From contig JAIUOO010000006.1 in the NCBI GenBank assembly GCA_020161695.1, positions 1 through 64,000 on the forward strand: a DNA stretch of 64,000 nt, in the 5' to 3' direction. Origin of the DNA: Pseudomonadota bacterium. Lineage in GTDB: Bacteria; Pseudomonadota; Alphaproteobacteria; Rhizobiales; Phreatobacteraceae. Position numbers and translations under genes: made by a program. Below are positions 62,049 through 64,000 of the stretch, piece after piece. The number at the start of each line of letters is the position of its first letter. Position 1 is the first letter of the stretch. The notes under the pieces are model-generated. The model did not search any database. It saw only the letters and a program-made list of their open reading frames with translations, and was not told where the DNA came from.

Positions 62049-62939
62049 ATGCGCCGCCATTCGATCTACGCCTTTGCCGCCGCGGCGGCGCTCTTCTCCA
62101 CCGCATCCCTCGCTGCCGATTACCCGCCGCCGGTCCTGCGCGCCTCCGCGCCCACCGTCGAGCCCGTGGCGTCAGGCGGCTGGTATCTGCGCGGCGACAT
62201 TGGTGTCGCCGGCCACAGTCTCGGCAATGTCGGCGTGCTGCAGAACGGCTCGCAGGTGCGCGCCGGCGTCGGCGGCGTCAACGAATACGCCCTGCGGATG
62301 AAGTCGCAGTCCGAAACCGTGTCGATCGGTCTCGGTGTCGGCTATCGCTTCAATTCCTGGTTCCGCATGGACCTGACCGGCGAATTCCGTGGCGGCGGGC
62401 GCTTCCGCGCCATGGACTACGTCAATTTCAACCAGAGCGGCGGCACCACCTCGCAGACGAACCTCTACAATGGCGGCTCCCGCTGGATCGTCGGCCTCGC
62501 CAATGCCTATGTCGATCTCGGCACCTTCTGCCAGATCGGCTGCCTGACGCCCTATCTCGGCGCGGGTGTCGGCTTCGCCTATTCGACGCTGAGCAACTTC
62601 ACCGACACCTCGACCGGCTTCAACACCGTGACGGGCGCCACCGGCTCGCTCGGCGGCTATGCCACGACGGCCTCGCGCACCAGCTTCGCCTGGGCCCTGA
62701 TGGCCGGCGTCGGCTACCAGGTGAGCGAGCGCCTGACGCTCGAGGCTGGCTACCGCTACCTTTCGCTCGGCGACATGGCCTCCGTGACCCTGCGCGACCC
62801 CACGACCGGCGCGCCCCGTCCGAGCAACGACACGGTGCAGGCGCGCAGCGTCACCGCCCACGAGATCAAGGTCGGCATGCGCTGGTCGCTGAACTGCTCC
62901 TGCGCGGTGCCGACCGAGCCGATCGTCGCCCGCTACTGA
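62049..62939 (+). CDS. Outer-membrane beta-barrel protein (Omp25/31-like), 1
   Basis: 296 residues. Signal peptide AFAAAAALFSTASLAADY; the mature start YPPPVLRAS is the usual Pro-rich lead-in. Strand-like segments alternate: WYLRGDIGVAG, SIGLGVGYRFNSWFRMDLTG, NAYVDLGTFCQIGCLTPYLG, MAGVGYQVSERLTLEAGYRY and HEIKVGMRWSL. The last strand is followed by 15 residues with CSC, so the C-terminal aromatic is not terminal, which is unusual for a barrel. It resembles the second barrel at 63127 in layout. A CtrA-type box precedes it. Confidence 0.9.
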   Translation: MRRHSIYAFAAAAALFSTASLAADYPPPVLRASAPTVEPVASGGWYLRGDIGVAGHSLGNVGVLQNGSQVRAGVGGVNEYALRMKSQSETVSIGLGVGYRFNSWFRMDLTGEFRGGGRFRAMDYVNFNQSGGTTSQTNLYNGGSRWIVGLANAYVDLGTFCQIGCLTPYLGAGVGFAYSTLSNFTDTSTGFNTVTGATGSLGGYATTASRTSFAWALMAGVGYQVSERLTLEAGYRYLSLGDMASVTLRDPTTGAPRPSNDTVQARSVTAHEIKVGMRWSLNCSCAVPTEPIVARY

Positions 62940-63030
62940 TCACCGCTTCTTTCGATGCGACGGCGCGGATGCAGGTCCGCGCCGTTTGCGTTTTGGGGGG
63001 CAGGCAGGGTCCGCAGGTTAATTCTTAACC

Positions 63031-63045
63031 TTAAGCCGACCTTAA
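63031..63045. promoter_or_regulatory. CtrA-type box upstream of outer-membrane barrel gene 2
   Basis: TTAAGCCGACCTTAA, exact TTAA-N7-TTAA, ending 82 bp before the ATG at 63127, the same distance as at the first barrel gene. Additional TTAA half-sites lie just upstream (63019-63028). Confidence 0.6.
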
Positions 63046-63126
63046 CCCGCATCGCCGAGACTGTCGGCCATGGACGGATGCGCCCGGGATGCCGGGCGCC
63101 GTGTGAAGCGTTGCAGGGATGTGCCG

Positions 63127-63945
63127 ATGACCCGCCTGACCATTGTCGCCATCGCGATGGGCGCATCGGCACTGGCCTCCCTGGCGCAGGCTGCCGATAT
63201 CCGGCGGGGTGAGCCGCCGCCGCCGCTGGCGCCGCCGGTCCTCGCGGAAGACTTCTCGTCCGGCTGGTATGTGCGCGGCGACTTCACTGCCAGCGTCATG
63301 CGCCGGCCGGCCGCCCGCTACTTCGACATCGTCAATTTCGCGCCGGGGCAGTGGGTGGAACTGCGCGACACCCGCGGCGGCACGGCCTTCGGCGGCGGCA
63401 TTGGCGCAGGCTTCAAATATCGCTGGTTCAGGCTCGACGCGACGCTCGACATCCGGTCCGCTGCGCGCATGTCGGGGTTCGCCCCGCCGCAGGGCAACTG
63501 GAACTATGCCGGTCCGCTGCCGGTGCCCTCGCGCGTCGAGCGGTTCGGCGTCAGCGCCCATACGGCGCTGGTCAACGCCTATGTCGATCTCGGCTCCTTC
63601 GGCGGCTTCACGCCCTATGTCGGCGCGGGCCTCGGCGTCGCGCGGCTCTCGGCCTCCGGCTACACCTCGACGCCGGTTCCGGCGGCCGCAGCGTTGGGCG
63701 AACTTGCCACGGCCCCGACGCTGACCAACTCGGTCAAATGGACCCTCGCCTGGGCCGCCATGGCCGGCGTCGCCATCGACCTGACGCCGCAGACCAAGAT
63801 CGACCTCGGCTACCGCTACCTGCATATGGGCGCGCTGCGCTTCGCCGATACGGCCGGCGGCGCCTACCGCACGACGGTCGCGGCGCACGAGTTCCGCATC
63901 GGTCTGCGCTACATGTTCGGCGACGGCCTGCCGGTCGGGCACTGA
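63127..63945 (+). CDS. Outer-membrane beta-barrel protein (Omp25/31-like), 2
   Basis: 272 residues. Signal peptide AIAMGASALASLAQAADI; mature start Pro-rich (EPPPPLAPPVLAEDF). Strands include GWYVRGDFTASVM, AFGGGIGAGFKYRWFRLDAT, NAYVDLGSFGGFTPYVGAGL, AWAAMAGVAIDLTPQTKIDL and HEFRIGLRYMF. Shared segments with the first barrel (NAYVDLG, TPY.GAG.G, YRYL) show a paralogous pair. The ATG at 63127 follows GGGATG. The final strand ends near the C-terminus as usual. The remaining 55 bases (63946-64000) hold nothing I can assign. Confidence 0.9.
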   Translation: MTRLTIVAIAMGASALASLAQAADIRRGEPPPPLAPPVLAEDFSSGWYVRGDFTASVMRRPAARYFDIVNFAPGQWVELRDTRGGTAFGGGIGAGFKYRWFRLDATLDIRSAARMSGFAPPQGNWNYAGPLPVPSRVERFGVSAHTALVNAYVDLGSFGGFTPYVGAGLGVARLSASGYTSTPVPAAAALGELATAPTLTNSVKWTLAWAAMAGVAIDLTPQTKIDLGYRYLHMGALRFADTAGGAYRTTVAAHEFRIGLRYMFGDGLPVGH

Positions 63946-64000
63946 CCACCTCCGTCATTCGGTTCCTTGACCGCCGCTTCGGTGGGGCGTATCTCCGTCC

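Overview
The window is about 64 kb of chromosomal DNA from a high-GC alphaproteobacterium, most likely of the order Hyphomicrobiales (Rhizobiales). The grounds are the gene families present (DUF1192, DUF1465, DUF3297, DUF5993, Omp25/31-type porin-like barrels, phasins, a PodJ-like polar protein), the ruvC-ruvA-ruvB / ybgC-tolQRAB-pal-cpoB-tilS-ftsH-glmM backbone typical of that order, and CtrA-type TTAA-N7-TTAA boxes. No rRNA, tRNA, CRISPR array, insertion sequence or integrase was seen.

Layout. 0-7 kb: the end of speE, a receiver-only regulator, a 5'-truncated wax ester synthase/DGAT remnant with an alpha/beta hydrolase, two phasins around a DUF445 membrane protein (a storage-granule neighbourhood), DUF1192 and a quinone oxidoreductase. 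7-15 kb: a leftward block with adh-thiolase-DUF35-dihydropyrimidinase and atzG-atzE-(small peptide)-atzH, which looks like catabolism of cyclic amides, ureides or purine/pyrimidine breakdown products, then serA and a MerR regulator. 15-25 kb: a PodJ-like coiled-coil/Sel1 protein, a CYP102-type P450-reductase fusion, a GNAT acetyltransferase, a candidate anti-Shine-Dalgarno small RNA, DUF1465 and yebC. 26-35 kb: ruvC, a 3-methyladenine glycosylase, ruvA, an AT-richer two-gene insert, ruvB, ybgC, a TSUP permease and tolQRAB. 35-41 kb: accessory genes splitting tolB from pal (a secreted unknown protein, MarR-MATE, MarR against a PaaI thioesterase and hydrolase, MAPEG). 41-46 kb: pal, cpoB, tilS, ftsH. 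46-60 kb: accessory genes splitting ftsH from glmM: an enolase-superfamily enzyme, an EAL protein, an aldo/keto reductase, two tandem diguanylate cyclases, PAP2, DUF5993-DsbB, a solitary TRAP binding protein, three small secreted CX9C proteins, and TetR against a VOC protein. 60-64 kb: glmM and two outer-membrane barrels, each 82 bp downstream of a CtrA-type box.

How it works together. The envelope and division backbone (tol-pal, ftsH, glmM, barrels, PodJ-like) is interleaved with storage-lipid, small-molecule catabolism and efflux modules. Several accessory genes carry clear local operators: a near-perfect palindrome before a phasin, identical inverted boxes around marR-MATE, paired palindromes for TetR-VOC, and a palindrome inside both divergent promoters of the ruvA-ruvB insert. 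Four copies of a 90-bp palindromic element that can fold into a cloverleaf are scattered in intergenic gaps. The observations most worth following are the three-paralog CX9C family next to dsbB, the foreign regulator pair inside ruvAB, the hairpin covering the ribosome-binding site of the P450 gene, the candidate small RNA, and a shared TTGC..GCA box that links phasin, GNAT and perhaps serA.
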